Source: Acanthaster planci (Eukaryota > Echinodermata > Asteroidea > Valvatida > Acanthasteridae). From it: a stretch of DNA of 64,000 bases. The stretch covers positions 128,367-192,366 of the forward strand of contig NW_019091379.1 in the NCBI RefSeq assembly GCF_001949145.1, in the 5' to 3' direction. The notes under the pieces are model-generated. The model made no database searches, was not told where the DNA came from, and saw only the letters and a list, made by a program, of their open reading frames with translations. Shown here piece by piece: positions 35,501-50,500 of the stretch (its first letter is position 1; each line of letters opens with the position of its first letter). Made by a program: the position numbers and the translations under genes.

Positions 35501-38500
35501 TGCTCAGCGAATTCGTGTAGTGTGTTTTGAGGAAATTTGCCTTCGGGTCCTGCCCAACAGATTGCTAATAATTTATGAGTTTGTTTTAGGTTTAGGAATT
35601 GAAGAACTGATCTGGTGGTTAAAGATGGCCATACCGCTGTCCTATAGGTTGATGCCTTGTGTAATTCCTCCTCTGATCCACCACTGTTCTTTTGCATTTA
35701 ATTACGTAGTACAATACGTGATTATTTTGGTTAAGACTTGACGCACACACTACCCGTATACCGATTACCTTTTAAAGGCATTAATCCTGTGGTTGTGATT
35801 ATTAAAAGAACATAACAGGCAGGTTCTAAAAAAAAGTTCCTGACGCAAAATGCCGTCGACGTCGTTCATATTGCTTCGTTCTATGGTGGTATTGGGCCTA
35901 ACAATCTTCAGACCTGTTATTTCTATGGCAACACTAATAGCCTATTACGGCGCTGTTTATACGTCGTTGGATAATTACTCTGCTCTGTTACAATACAAAC
36001 TTAGAAAGAACTCTGTGTCATATAGAAAGTAAAGCAGTATTTTAATTTGTGTAAATTGGCTTTGCAATCGGGCATTGTGTGTTCAATAAGGACGTTTGGC
36101 TGCTTTATGTTTGTACAATGGATTTTAGAATACGGCATTTATGACGTTAATCAATCGGTCTCAGATCTTTAGAATTCTCTTTTAAGATGTTTGGCTCTCC
36201 TGACGGCACGAGCTGCAAACTCCAAAGTGAGACGTGGCCACGCATTAAGAATGCTCTGAACAGTTCCATCGCAAGATATTTTAGTACGTTTTTATGAACC
36301 AAGGCCCTTGTGAGGTATCGTTTTGTGCCCCTAGAGTGCGTGGAGTAAATTGACTAGTGAAATGTGAGTCTCGGATAGTTGGCCTATACCACACTGTGAA
36401 AAAGAATAGGTTTTTATTTCGTGGTGATTATAACGTTACTCTGCGTATACTCTTTAATCGTTGCTGCGGTCCTTTCAGTGTGTCTCCCACAAGACCTCGC
36501 TTCGGTCTCCCGCAGCACTCGTGAAGTCCCAAGTAGCCATTTTATTTTCCCTGGCGCGTTCCTTTTGGTATTCACCATTACTTTGATGCGATATATCTGG
36601 AGTTAAAACTGAAAGCTCTGCCAAGCCGAGTTATCCATTCCATGTTCTTAAAGGAAACATTTTCACCCCAAAATAAAAACTCAACTTAGAGGTCAACTTG
36701 GTGTATAATTATATTTTAAGAGAACTTTCCATTGCATGTATAAAGGGAAACATCAATACAGAACAAATTCTGAAGAAGGTTTTGTAACATTCATTTTGGC
36801 CCAACCGTACGTTAATCTCGTTACCTGCATAGCACCAGAAAAATTGGCAAATAGTTTTGTAACCGAATACATGTAACTCCCCGTTGAACAAATGACGCAA
36901 GTAGTATCCGAACCCATGAGACATGCAATGAAACTCCAGAGAGCATTGCATTTCAGCCTCTGTCGATACATCAGCAGGCACCCATTCGAGTTCGACCAGA
37001 ATTTCCTCTGGTACTGAATATTCCCGGGGCGAACATGTTGGACGCAGCGCATCAGACGATGAAACTTAATATCGTGCTAACGGCCAATTTTACTCACACT
37101 TGGCGCGCGTCATTGGATGCGTTGTACGGACTGTCGGCACATTGGCGCCAAGTATGTATGTGCAGCGTTACCATTGATGTCATTGATTTGGTAAAGCTCA
37201 GCTGATAAGATGCACCACATATCATGTATGATAGAAAGGAATAAAACCAAATCCCATGGGTTTTGCATGTCCAAGGCGGAGTTATAAGGGTCATCTGACC
37301 GTGTGCTTTGCATCAGTAAAACAGGATCAACATAAATGGTCCGTCCATTTCGTCAGGCTTAATTATATACTGAGGAATTCGATTTCAGATTTGCGTCACA
37401 TCTATTATATTTCATTATATTCGCAGTGTGGATCACGATTTACAATTGAACTGTCAGCAAGCGTCAGTGCATTACGATCAATAGAGATACGCCCGCGTCT
37501 TTAATCCTTATTACTCAAGACTGCAGTCAACTTTGAAAAAACCTAATACATCACACACCAAAGGAATTCCATTATGCACGCTTTTTTACAGACCTGTTTC
37601 AGCCACGAGGCGCCATTTTGGTATTCTTCCTGGTTGCTTATCGTTCCGCGTGTACACCCGTTAGCTAAATCGCTATAGCACAGTGGTATACATTAATCAT
37701 ATCGAGCGATAGGAGGCGTAAACACAATTACACTCAACAGTCTGCCAGTGGAGTTAATATATGACTAGGCTTGGCTCGAGCTGAAGCTCAGGTTCGTGTC
37801 AGGAATTTATTTCACCGAATTAGCCGTAATGCAACACACAGGTATGAATAGCCGTATTTGACGTTTCCGAAGCATTTTCTTAAAAAATACTTCCAAAAGG
37901 TCAAGAGGGCGCCTGATATTAAATATCATCCTGATACCCCGATGGAAAAGTATCGAGCTTAAAAATACTTTTTCTGTCACATTTGGTCGATGCTGGGTGA
38001 CATTTTGTGATACTCATTACATAAATAATCTGTAAGGTTTGTTTATTCACTTTAAGAGTTACAGTTTGAGAGCCCTTTGAGGTCCATCCGATGGCTGAGT
38101 AGTCTTTTCCGGGCTTAGTAACATCAATCAGCTCATGCCATCCATAGAGCTTTCCAAAAAGAAAAGAGAAAATACTGTTAATGTGAAAGAAATTGCCTTC
38201 ACGCCGTTTTACAAAACAGTTCTTCTAAACTGAACGGACTGGAGATGCTGATCTTTGCACGGGCCTGCATTAAATATTAGTCAAAAATCTGAAACACGGT
38301 ATTATTCCGTTCTCTCAGCATTCGTCTTCCTTTTTTTCCTTTTTTTCCTGAGAGCTGCATTGCTCCAACCACTTGGTCATGAGCACCGGTATTTGCTCAC
38401 GTCGTCTTGTCCGTCATTCTTCCGGGCCGGAGGGTCCCGATCGGCTGAGCACAGTCCTCGCTTATGGGTGCAACTGGCGCTCAAAATTACAAACAAATTG

Positions 38501-41500
38501 TGACCCCAGGCGGCTGTTTCATGTGTGCTTCGGTCCGACAAGCGCGTGCGTTATGGGTCCAGCAAGCGTTCAGAATAATTGACAGAAGTCATCCTAGCCG
38601 ACTAGTTTAGGTGTGAAGGTATCTTCAGACGCGGTTTTCGATTTCATCCATTTTTTTCCTCTGTTCGTTTAATGTCAATCCATATTTTTTGTATCGCTCA
38701 ACTGCTCACAACACATCAGCAAAGGTCTAATAAGAGACTTTCCCGGGGCAAAAACTCGAAAATGCGAAATTGAGTGTTTCGTCACGTTTCATCATGTGAT
38801 TCTCCTTGTCAGATTTTCTTCATTGACTTTTCAGGACTTGTATTGTTTTACAATAGCTATTTCAAAGTTATGCTTGAAAATTCAATCACTAAGAGTTTCC
38901 CACGTTAATGCATTGGAGTCACGCCGCAGTTTCATAAAACAGTCATTCCTCGCAAGACAGTCTTGTCTGCAAATATCAGCAGCCACATCAGCGACCTTTG
39001 GTAAAGCTCACCCTAATGTTTTTTGAAGAAAGGCAGGGATCCTGACTGCTAGCTACCAGCAACTGCTAAAATATCTCCACCACAGATTCGTGCATGGGTG
39101 CATCGCACTAAAGCCAAGCATTGTCCAGTGGTTCTCTGCTCGCACGATTTTTTCCAAATGATAACCCACAGTCGATCTGTGTGAATATACGAAGATTCTA
39201 TTACGCACTTCAAAATAATACGTTTACAGTACGCACTATAGCATGATGATGGCGCTTGCCTATTTTGTTATAACTGTAGGGACTGTTTGACTTTTCAAGA
39301 AAACTGTTGTTTGGCCTAAAGAGGGTGACTCGTTATCTTCATTTAAATTTATTCGTGTGAGAACAACGGGGTTGCTAATTTGCTTCATAATGTGATTTTT
39401 GTTTTTGCTTTTGTATTTTAAAGCTTTGGAAATATTTGTGTTGTTGTCTCCTACTTTCGATTCAAGATGGAGGACTACCGATAAGGCACATTAGGAAGTA
39501 TGCAGCGCGAATATAAATTTGCATTGTGTAAAGTACTGAGCAGGTTCGTTTGACTTCTCCTGAATTGACTGATGTACTCAAGCGCAGCATTAGATCGTCG
39601 TTGTTGGTGAATGCTCCAGAGAATGTATCCAGACTCCAAACAGGAAAGGCAAGAAGCTGCAAAGAAACCCGTGTCTTGGTGGCAATCACACGGACGATCA
39701 CTGTGAGCCGTGCATGCCCGCCACTGCGGCCAAATAATCTCATCGGTATTCTGGCTAATTCTCGTCCTGAGGACATCTCAGGCAGGCATAACGGTACCTC
39801 AAGTACCTGAGTGATATCGCCTGTAGCACCCTTCTCATGTGAACGTATGGAAGATTCCGGTAATGAGGAGGGATTTCTTTAGCAACCACTCACTGCCTGT
39901 TCTTCTTTTTCTATTGATCTATCTTGCGGCACGTTCGTCTTGTCAAGTACTGCATCATGCATGTTTCTTGTGAATTGCAAACAGTGGCCTGAATTTCTGA
40001 ATCGGTTGTAATGGTTAAAACCTTTGTCAAGATTACATTAGAGCGTTTCCATTCCAAACCTCTTGTCCACAATCGTGCAACCAAAATACCCCGCAAAACA
40101 AACAAACAAACAAACAAACAAACAAACAACCCAACAAAACAAACTAAGATGCTTACACAGTTTGCACTCGGCTAAATATTTCGTTGAAGTTGGTTAAATA
40201 TTTCATCAATGTTAGAAGTTGTCAGAGTCAATTTGTACAAAGTTTCGTTATGATAACGTCGCTAAACATTTTAAACTATTTTTCAAAGTTGCTTTACTTC
40301 CAGTGATTTCAAGAAATTTGAAATAAATTCCAAATTCAAAAAGTCTAGTAACATGACCCGTCACATCAATTTTGTGCAACTCTTGCAGGTGGAATGTATA
40401 AATACAGTTTGCCATCCCTTTTTGGTGGTCAGCGTAGCCTTATAGAGAAGTACACCTTTTCTAAACTTTTCAAATTTTCCGTGCTTTTCCTGCCTGGAGA
40501 TGGGGCATTTGCTGTGATGTCATCGAAGAAAGACACCGTTAAATGGAGGGGTTTTTCTGGTTAAAATAGGAACCAAAAACTTGCATGTGAAAAAAATATT
40601 TGGACGAAACTTGGGCTCAGCCGGCCTCATGTCATGCTACAACAACGGTGAATCTCCAAGGACAAGGAAATTCACGACGGCGGCGGAATGACCAAACGTG
40701 TGGCAGCGTCGTTGTGCTGAAGGTGTTGTAACATTAGAGTTGGCTTCCTTCGATGACATCACATTTTTGTTAAAGAGTATCAATATTAGCGTAAAACAAA
40801 AGGCACAAAAATGTAATCAATGATGCCTAACTTCGTATACTTGTGTAGGGCTGCTTTGTTTATAAATATGTAGGCCTAGTTTAGTTGTTTGTACAAATAA
40901 GTTTTCTACGAATGACAGCATTGAATAAATGTCTCATCATCACAAAAAAAATTGAAAATTCCTAAAAAGAAGGTAAATGGAAGACTGGAAGACTGTACTA
41001 GAAACATGCGTCACCAGGACCCTTTAAGCGGCGAGAAAACAAATGAGAAAATCTCGTCGGGCGTGCAAACTTCATCCCGTTCAGTCCTGTCAAGTTAAAT
41101 TTAGTGAATCTTTCCTTTATTGCGCTAAGAGCCAGGCAGGAGCCACATCCAGGAGCGCACTTTAACTTTGCCTCGTGGATTTCAGAGTGATTCCAACGTT
41201 GAACGCACGTTCCTACCTATTATTATTATTATTTGTGACTGTAGAAGTCGATGTTTCTCCTAGCATATTTTTCAGAACTGTGAGCTAATCAGAATGTGCT
41301 ATCAGTAAACGACGCCGGTTTTTGCTGTAATATTTCGAAATGTTCCTCTTGGTGTTACCAAAGCGTTGTTGGCACCATTGTCCGCGGTGCTTTAGGCTAG
41401 AGCAAAGAAAATTTCTAGCCTATATCAGTCCTGATATCTCAAAGCAATGGAGCTCGATCTGTGTCACGGCGCATCAAATACGGCTGAATCCGGAGGCACC

Positions 41501-44500
41501 CGGCCAAGAAGTACTGCCTTAGGACTCACAGGATTTAATAAATTGATGGCCTTAGGACAATTGCTGCCCCTGAACTCCATGCCTATAGACCATGTTAGAT
41601 TTCACTTGCGCATATAAATGGGAAGATAGCATGTCTTGACCTGAAGCATCTTCATTTACTCTGCAGTACTGAAGATGAGTCATCTTATTGTCACAAACAA
41701 TACTGGAAAAATTGGAGTTTGAAAACAACATCGAATTTATTAATCTCATGAAACAAATTAATTCTTTAGACGTTGGGGAAAAATGTTTTTACTGCATGAT
41801 AAATGCCATGATGGCAATAGCTTAAATGAAGATTCATTAAATTTTTGAAGGTTTGCCTTTTCAAAATCCTGTAAATCTTGGTGGTTTGGTTTTTTTTTGC
41901 TGTTGTTGGTTTTGGTTTTTTGACCAAGTAAAAAAAGTCTTGAAAATCGTCAAATCCATGAGGATGAGACGTGTGAGAGAATTTCATGAATCTTGTTTTA
42001 CTAACTTTTGTGGACTGTTCGACTTTAGGGTTCAATGCACGACGCTAGTACAACACATTAGGGTTGTATTTTCGTATCTCATATACCACATTATCTGTCA
42101 TTAGCTTCCACGGAGAGTCGTAATTATTGAATCTTATTACGGACTAAGTTGCGGTCTGTTGATGATGCACTCGCATTGCACGCGGACTACACCGCCTGAC
42201 GCGTGCCCCCGTGTAACTGAGTTTGCGATCCGTTAAGGAAATTCCCCCGATCTTACATTCATCAGGTCTGTGATGAGGTCTTCAAAATTGTCAGGCTTCA
42301 TTTCCAATGCATGATGCTTGGGGAAACATTGCATTTTGCAGAAAATCATGTTGTAATTTTTTTCTTGTGGATTAGCCTACCTCCAAAGTAACGACCTTTC
42401 CGAAAGCCCACAGCCATAACGGAATAAATTGAGACAAACACGGTCACAATCAATCTTAGGATGGGATGCAACCTGTAAGCCTCCGGAATTGAACACATCA
42501 AACGGCCGTCTTTACAGTAGACTTGAATCTGCCATCCGAATGTCGCAGTTGATGAACGGAGCCTAGGGGAACCACAGCGGCAAATGAAGCCATAAATAGG
42601 AACCTCTTACGCAGTATAAGTGACGCCTTTGGAGTATTGTGGCATGCTGGTTGAGCTTTGGGCGGCAGATCTAACACCTGTTTCAGGCGCACGTTCAGCG
42701 GCCCGGCCAAGATTTAGTTCTACGTTTATTTGCTAATCATCACCCTACGTCAAATTTATGGTGTCGTTTAACAGTATAGATGGTTTGGTTTGTTTGGACA
42801 TTCATACCACACAACACTTTCTTTTGTTTCATGCAGTTGTCTCACTAAGACCTAAGATAATTACGCATTGATTTATGAGAAACGCCGTTGGAGATTGGGC
42901 GTGCATTACTAACTGCTGTAACCAGATCATCGCTTAAGTGAGCGCTGATATCATCTTGCTCGTTAACTGGTATGCAGTTAAATGGCAGTTAGATGACGAA
43001 CGACACGAACAGTCTTAATTAGGACATGACACAAAAGTTACACTTAATTTGAGGCTTTGACCACAGGCAATTATTCCATCTTCAGAGTAGAATCGCCATT
43101 TCCAATCAGACTCTCCCTTCCTTATACATATATATGGGAAAGAAAAGCTATTAAGCCGTCGACGGGTACAGGAATGCATGTCGGATCTATGCGCACGTTC
43201 GGAGATGGCTTTCGTGAGGTACGATGATGCATGTATTTTATTTCAGCCAGTTACAACAATTTTCATTCCACATTTGACTGACTCGACTGTGGCCCTTCTT
43301 TACAACGAGACGCCGTTAATTTATGGGGCTTTCAAAACCGGCAATGTCAGATGAAATTGCACAGAAACTTCAACTCGATCGATATCATACGGGGCACATT
43401 CGCAATCAATATGTGGTTGGTGCGCGCGTGACCGTAACAGCCATAAAGATCAGCAACCGGAGAGCTGTTTGAATAACGGCAGTGTTTTAGCTCGTGAAAA
43501 TCTCATAAACAGAAATGGTAAATGCCTCTTCAATCATGAATGCGTTCAATGATTGTCACTCCACGGGCTAGCCGTGTAAACATGTTTGTAGGGCTTGAGC
43601 TGTGGTATAGCTGCATATAGGATTGGATTTGGATCGAGATTCGAAATTTAGGCAGATGTTGAAAACAAGTCAGTGTGTTCATGTTGAGGGTGCGAGAAAA
43701 TGGCTCGAATCGCATCGAATGAAATGACCTTGTTTCCAAAAATAAATGGAAACGAAGATCGCAGAAGATGGAAAATATTCTTCAGTTACATTGTAAACAC
43801 TGGAAATACTTTGTAAATTTAAAACTTTCGTTTGACATGTAAGCCATCAAAGTAGAACATATTTTTTCAGGTCACAAAGCACCGTGATGGAAGTATTGTC
43901 TGTCTGTGAAAGCACTGATAACGAGTGCCATTGTTTGCAAACATGAGATTCCACTTGCAAAATAAATCCAATGAATCCAAATCCACTGACAGCGTTTAAA
44001 ACGACCTTTGCAATAAGTTGCTAGTATGATATTTAGATGCTCCCACTGAGCCCTTCTTTTAATTGTATTTTTTTTTCAGATTCAAACAAAGAAACGCCGG
44101 AGGTTTCAGCCCCTACGAAGGTGAGTCATGTTCATTTCATGCAAAAGATGTTACTTGCTTATTTGAGTTGACAGTGGTTTTTTTTAAATTAATGTTGCAG
44201 TGTAAGAGTTAAATGCCTTTGTTTCACTTTGTTTTAGAAGAAAGGAACTTCCCTTGAACTGATCCATGTCAGTCGATTTGTAACAAGGTGTTGAGTTTTG
44301 AGTTAACTTTGTTTAGTAGCGCAGCCATTTTTGACTAGTCCGGCATCCTGTTAAGTTGGGCAGCATGTTGTCCAGATTCCTCATTTTGCAAGCCTTTTTC
44401 AGTATTAAAGTGTATTGAACATAGCATTTTCATTGATGTGGTAAATCCACAGAAGTTGGACAGAACAAGAAAGAATTAACTCCGTCACGCATCATCAAAT

Positions 44501-47500
44501 TTAAATGAAATCTTCAGTTTTGAAAAGATAACACTAACCTAAACTAAACTAAACTAAACACAATAATTTCTGCCGTATCTTTTGGACATGTCGTGAGGGT
44601 CACCCTGGTCTTGGCATGCACATGTAGGCAAATGAGGATTTTCATTATGATGTTTCGGATACGTTAAACTTTTTACCCTTTACAAAACCCTTGTTTACTT
44701 TTCCTAACTCCAAAAATCCCAATCTAAAACTTAAATCAAACCTCTAAAACTCCAACCTTACCGTTCGGAAACGCTGCTGAAATGTTGATTTCGCCTTTTT
44801 AATTGAATAAAACTATTTACAACGAATCCTCGATTCGAAACAAACGCATGTAGTGAAAGTGCAAACAATCTAACACTGTGGCTCTCCTCGACCCTTTTGC
44901 GAGACAATAACTTTCATTGCATGCAGCACACCGCTATGCCCTTTTAACACCCTCAATTGACTGTGCACATAGAGATCCATGATTCCACAGATTGAGTTCC
45001 GGATTTGAGTATTTTTGGTTTACTACTTGTATGAGTTTTAAGCAAAACAAAGCAAGCCATAACCAAAGTAACATGATGCATTGAAGTAACTGTCAGTAGT
45101 CCCAGCATTTAAACAATTTTTCGTCTCTGGATTTATGATCAAGTTTTCATTTGATTTATCCTTCAACCGCATTGTGGCTGCCCACACGTCTGGGATTTAT
45201 CATAATAATATTTTAAGAGACAAGGTCATTTGGGACCAAACCACGCTTGCGAGCTGGCATATGGCCCTAAGGCAGACCAATTAGGCGCGCGCATTGCTAT
45301 TCCCGAATGACCCCTGACGCTCTTCATATTCAGCAATCGCTACTGGAGTCTCGAACTGGTTCATTAATATACATCTTGCTAAGGTGTAGTTTTGTCCAAG
45401 GAGTAAAACCTTTAAGACTTGGACATTGTGTGGAGTTCTTTTCAAATACAGCTCTTGTAAATGCATCTCTGAGTCCCATTTATCCTAATGTTGAGTTTTC
45501 ATTTTGCATTTCTAAGGCCATCTTGGTGCCAGTGTGGTTTTATGCTGATGCAGATTTCCAGCTCCATGAGCAAAACTATAATAAGATGGAAAGCTTGCGG
45601 TAAGCACCATGCAATATCTCTTTTTGAGTCTGTATGGTTCTGATAAGAACCGGACAGGCAGACTCAAAAAGAGATATTGCATGGTGCTTACCGCAAGCTT
45701 TCCATCTTAGTCGTCTGTCACCATGAATAGCTTGAAATCCCAAAACTATAATGTTATTCCAGGAAGAAACTTCAATGTTACAACTATTTCAGTGGCAAGA
45801 TTGACAAGCAATTCACTTCCAGTATAGGTGTGCACTAACCTTAAATGGATGTCAAACAGCATTCATACTCTTAAGAGGAAAGTAAAGTTGCTCAGAGTAT
45901 GTTCCAAAGCAAATATAATGTCTTGGGTCCTTCAAATTTCATGAACAGGCCAACTTCACGATTGAGTGCATTCAAGCAAGCGAGCTAATGGACGTCATAC
46001 TTTATTATTTAAAGAAGGAAAAATGAGTGTGTACGTCTGTCACATGCTGTTCTCTCTCGAGTGTGACTCGTAAAAAGCTCCCCCATTAATTTTTGGACAG
46101 CACAGAGGCATATTGATAGATTTAATTCCCTCTGTCTACACGGTTTGCTTTTTTAAGGGAGTGACAACCATCACCCGCTTTCGCTTTGCGTTCACTTTGG
46201 GCTCTTTGGGCACTTAGGGTGACAAATTTGCAACACTGGTAACCTTGAAATGAGTACAATAAATGCAGAAACTGGGATCAAAATATACACCAACTTGCTT
46301 TCAGGCACCGTCGCATTTTCTATGCGGTGGTACCTTGAAGAGTCCATCATTGTATCGGAACCATCATGCGACCCTTTCCCGCCCCCATGCTTTGATCGCG
46401 TTACAAAATAGTCAGCGTGGGCGTAGAGCTCCGGATTGTTCCCGGAGAAAACAGCATGTATTATACACAAACAAAATCATCTCTGCGTTTTCATTTACAT
46501 CCCGTGTTTTGGGTATTGATGTTCAATTGGAAAAGGGTTAGTAATTAGCTTTTTCCTGGCGTGGATCTGGCCCGAGCAACTTCATTAAATCATCCCAGGC
46601 CTTCTGGCTGAAGTGCGGGAGTTCATCACCTTAGAACTGTAAGGACTGAAATGCAAAGTAGGAGACGCAAAAATACGCCTACGATCTTGGCAAGATATTC
46701 CTTGATGCATGTCTTGGGGGATTCTATCGCCTTAAGCCACGCCAGGCATTGGTGTCTAGCAAAGACCTCAACTTCTTTTTTTTTTCTTGTCTTTTAATTT
46801 TCACGTGCGTGAAATCATTTGAACCTCTAAGCGATATTGATCAAAAACAGGTGTTTTTGTCAAAGGTACTATACCCCCTTGTCTTTACTATTGATCTCTC
46901 GCAAGATTTCGATATCTTTGGTGGCAGATTTGCCCTAGCTGTTACTGACGTCACATAGGATGGCACATGTTCCCATGGCAACCAGTATTCCTTGCGGTTT
47001 TCATTAATTTGTATAGCGGGTTATGCGCCAATGGCGCATCATACCTTAACGCATCTGGAATGTGTTGCTGTAGCAGACAGCTTGCTGGAATGCCTCGGAC
47101 AATGTGGTCTTTTTTCCCTAACTTCGCCAATCATGTGTGAAATCGGGTTATGTTGCGCTTCCTTTCAGGCGGAGAAACAGAAAGATCGGTCGTCGACTGC
47201 ATCATATAATAAATTGCTTTCAGCAATTTTCGAAAACTTTTCTTATAGCGTAAAGCAGCAAAATAATAAGAGTTTCTGCGATTCATTTATCGTCAACTGG
47301 AAGCAGCTTTGTTTTTTCCGATAAAGTTGAGGAAAAAATGGCAGCATGTCTTATGAAGATTTGCAAACGGGTTTGCCGTTATGTTTTGGTTAGTTTTGCT
47401 TTACTTAGTACTCTGCAGTTAATTTATTGTGCCAAATAAAATGATTCGTCATTTTACCTCTATGTTTGAAGCTTTATCCTAAATCGCTGTCAGAAAAACC

Positions 47501-50500
47501 GCTAAATCACTGCCAAACCTTGGAGAAAACGTCTAATTTGTTGACGCAGAAAATTATCGATTGCAACGGCACCAACTTAAATCATTAGAAGTGCCAAAGA
47601 ACTTTAATAGCTACACTGTGTACAGAATCAAAACAGTTTATTTAATTCCCCCCACACACACACAAGCACCACAGTCACATTGCTTAGGTTTGTGCGTCAG
47701 TAAAACTCCCCAGAGCATCGTTCAGTTGCGGCATGTGGCTCAAAGAATCGTCCATGATGACCCCCTTCAATCGCCAAATTTCGGCTTGCGGCTTAATAGA
47801 GCTCTCCTCACAGACCCCAGGAGTTAAATGCCAGAAAATCGAATTTCATCTAAGACGGCGTCCCACAGGACGAAAAATGCAATTAAACTCTACCTATGAT
47901 GTCGTCAATGACTGCGCCTCTAACCTCTTTCCCTACTTTAGCCTCCCCCCACCCGTGGTTAAACTTAATTTTAATGTTGCGCCATTCGCTAACCACAAGT
48001 ACCTGCGATGGCATTACAGGGTCTATTACTTCCCCTTTATGTACAGGGACTTAAGCATGGATTGGCCATTCATGATGATAAAATAGTAAACTATACTGAT
48101 GAGTTTGAAATATAACAATTCATTTTTTTTCTTTTTTGTTCTCCATTTTGTCGAGCACGAATTTGCGGTTGCGACGGGCAGATGGACCGTAATGTGCGCA
48201 CGCAGCATCAAATTAGATCAGCAGGATAAATGAGGCGCAGCGCCTCCAGTTCCCGACTGCAAATGCATGTATTACCTTCACATTATGGTCTTACGCCGTT
48301 GGTTGCATACGGGCCTTTTCTTCACTAGGATAAAACCCTTTATGTCAATATAATTTCCCTTGCCGTGGACAAATCCATTTGGGGAACTAAGCCTGAATTG
48401 AGTGAACTTTACAAATCAGCCTGCGTCAGGCATCCATATGGAAAAATACGCGTTAACTCCAATGAAGCCAATACGCGCAATGGGTTTTCCTTTTTGGTTC
48501 TTAATTAAAATGTTTCCGTATTAGGATTTTCATCGGGGAAATTATTATTTCATTAACTGCACCGAAGCCTTCGTTGTGGGTTCATCAGAGACTACGTCAT
48601 TAGCGTTTCCAACTTTGTTTTTTCAAAGTCACCTTTTTAAAGGTCTTGACTGCATTAATGCCTATATAAAGGCCCAAGTGGTACATGTACACCGAGCAGG
48701 AGACTATATACTTTATCACAGAGGAGCTAGCACAACCATTTCAACTGAAGCGGACACAGTTTGTTCCCATTCATTTCGCTTTATCTCTGGAGTTATATCC
48801 CAAGCTTCCTCGGTTAAAAATTCACCACATTGCGGGCCATATGCACGCACGCTTGGGGTTGGACAGCAAAGAGCATGGGAATGAACACGCACTGTGATCG
48901 ATATCGCACTGACGTCTGTCAGGGCCGTCTCAGTAATGTAATGTTTGTTGGGGGGGCGGTTGACAAATAGAATGGCCTTTTCTCTTTAAGATGATTGCTT
49001 CCAGACAACAATGAAAGGAAAAATGAGGTATAGTTTGCGTCAGGGTTGACTGCATCTTTGAGAAAGACTACTTTATGTATTTGGAGACAGCGTGTTGAAT
49101 TTTGTGTTACTGAATTTATCAACGGGGCGTCTGTCTTCGATCGATGATTTGAGATGTCGAAAGCCACAGTATGCATGCGAGGTTACTGGTTGGTGGGCAA
49201 CTGCTTTGGAAAACAGTAATTGTATCTCACTGGGAGTCGTGGGCCGTCGCAGTCTGTGTACAAGTGCCCCATCTACGGAAGAGAAAATCGAGTGCCCCAT
49301 CTACGGAAAAGAAAAGCGAGTGCCCCGTCTACTGAAGAGAAAAGCGAAACTCAGTCGACCGTCTAAACTAAACACACCGCACCCTTTTGGAGACTTACCT
49401 AGACTGGTCACTGCCTAACAATCCCCGAAGTCTTTACGTCTGTTATCAAAAATGATTTATTACTTAGTTTTTTTTATCACGTGTTTGTTGATTCCAGTGA
49501 CGTTTGTACATTTTGGGCCCGCAGTTTCATTGGTGAAAACCTGACAAAATCTCGTTTTAAAAACTTTTACAAAATCTTTTTGGCTGAAAAAGTTCAAGTT
49601 TTGCTAAGTTTAAAATAACAAGAATTTGGCACAGCACTTACGACGAAAAACGTTCAGATTTTAAAGAAGTATAGTGTTTACTCCAATTGTTACATGTGAA
49701 AGCTGCATTATATTATAAAGTATACTTTCAACCATGTCTTATCCTTTTGAAATCAAGCACCTATCATGCCAACTCAGCATCATTTATTGAAGCAATGCAG
49801 AAGGTTCCCTGAATTCGTTTGGCTATGGAAACAATCGATACTCGCAATTTACCTGTGCAAGTGAGAGCAGGGAATCATCGTTACCCACGCCGAATACGTA
49901 CGTGTCTTGGCACCAAGGCCAGTGGTATACCGTGTCGTGCATCGAACAAACGAGACACGCAGCCTCTGTGTCCGTAATTGAGGTCGGCAATTCAAGGTGG
50001 ACTCTGGGAGAAGTCGATGATTGAATCAGTGACACAGACGTGAAGACACGAGATTGGGTCTCGACCGGCCGCTGCAAGGCGGGGGGGGGGGTAGAATTGC
50101 AATTTTTGTAAACCGAAGCCAGTGTCGTGCGTTGCTACACAGAGTCCTGGATTCGGTTAGCATTTCACAATTTTATATTCGTCGCTCGATTTAATCTGAT
50201 AACGTCTCTTGCAAGACGTGGGGAATTCAATCCGCCACCAATGTAATGTGACAACATGTACGTTCATATGCAGGCATGTACAAACAAGATATCCCAATGG
50301 TGAAAGGGTATATTACACCGTTGATGCCAGCACGTTTCAATGACAGAATTGACACGAAGTGATTTTAGTTTCTATGCTATTTTTTTTTTCAAATTACTTC
50401 GAGACTCCTTTTTATCATCGCATTAATTTCATTTAACAAAAGAACTTACAAGTTTCCCGTCATCATCTACACTTTCCAAATTTCTCAACATTAGTCACGC

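Noticed and set aside
49092-49418. 108-codon frame across the 28-bp repeats
   Set aside because: The 28-bp period shifts the frame each repeat, unlike a coding repeat.
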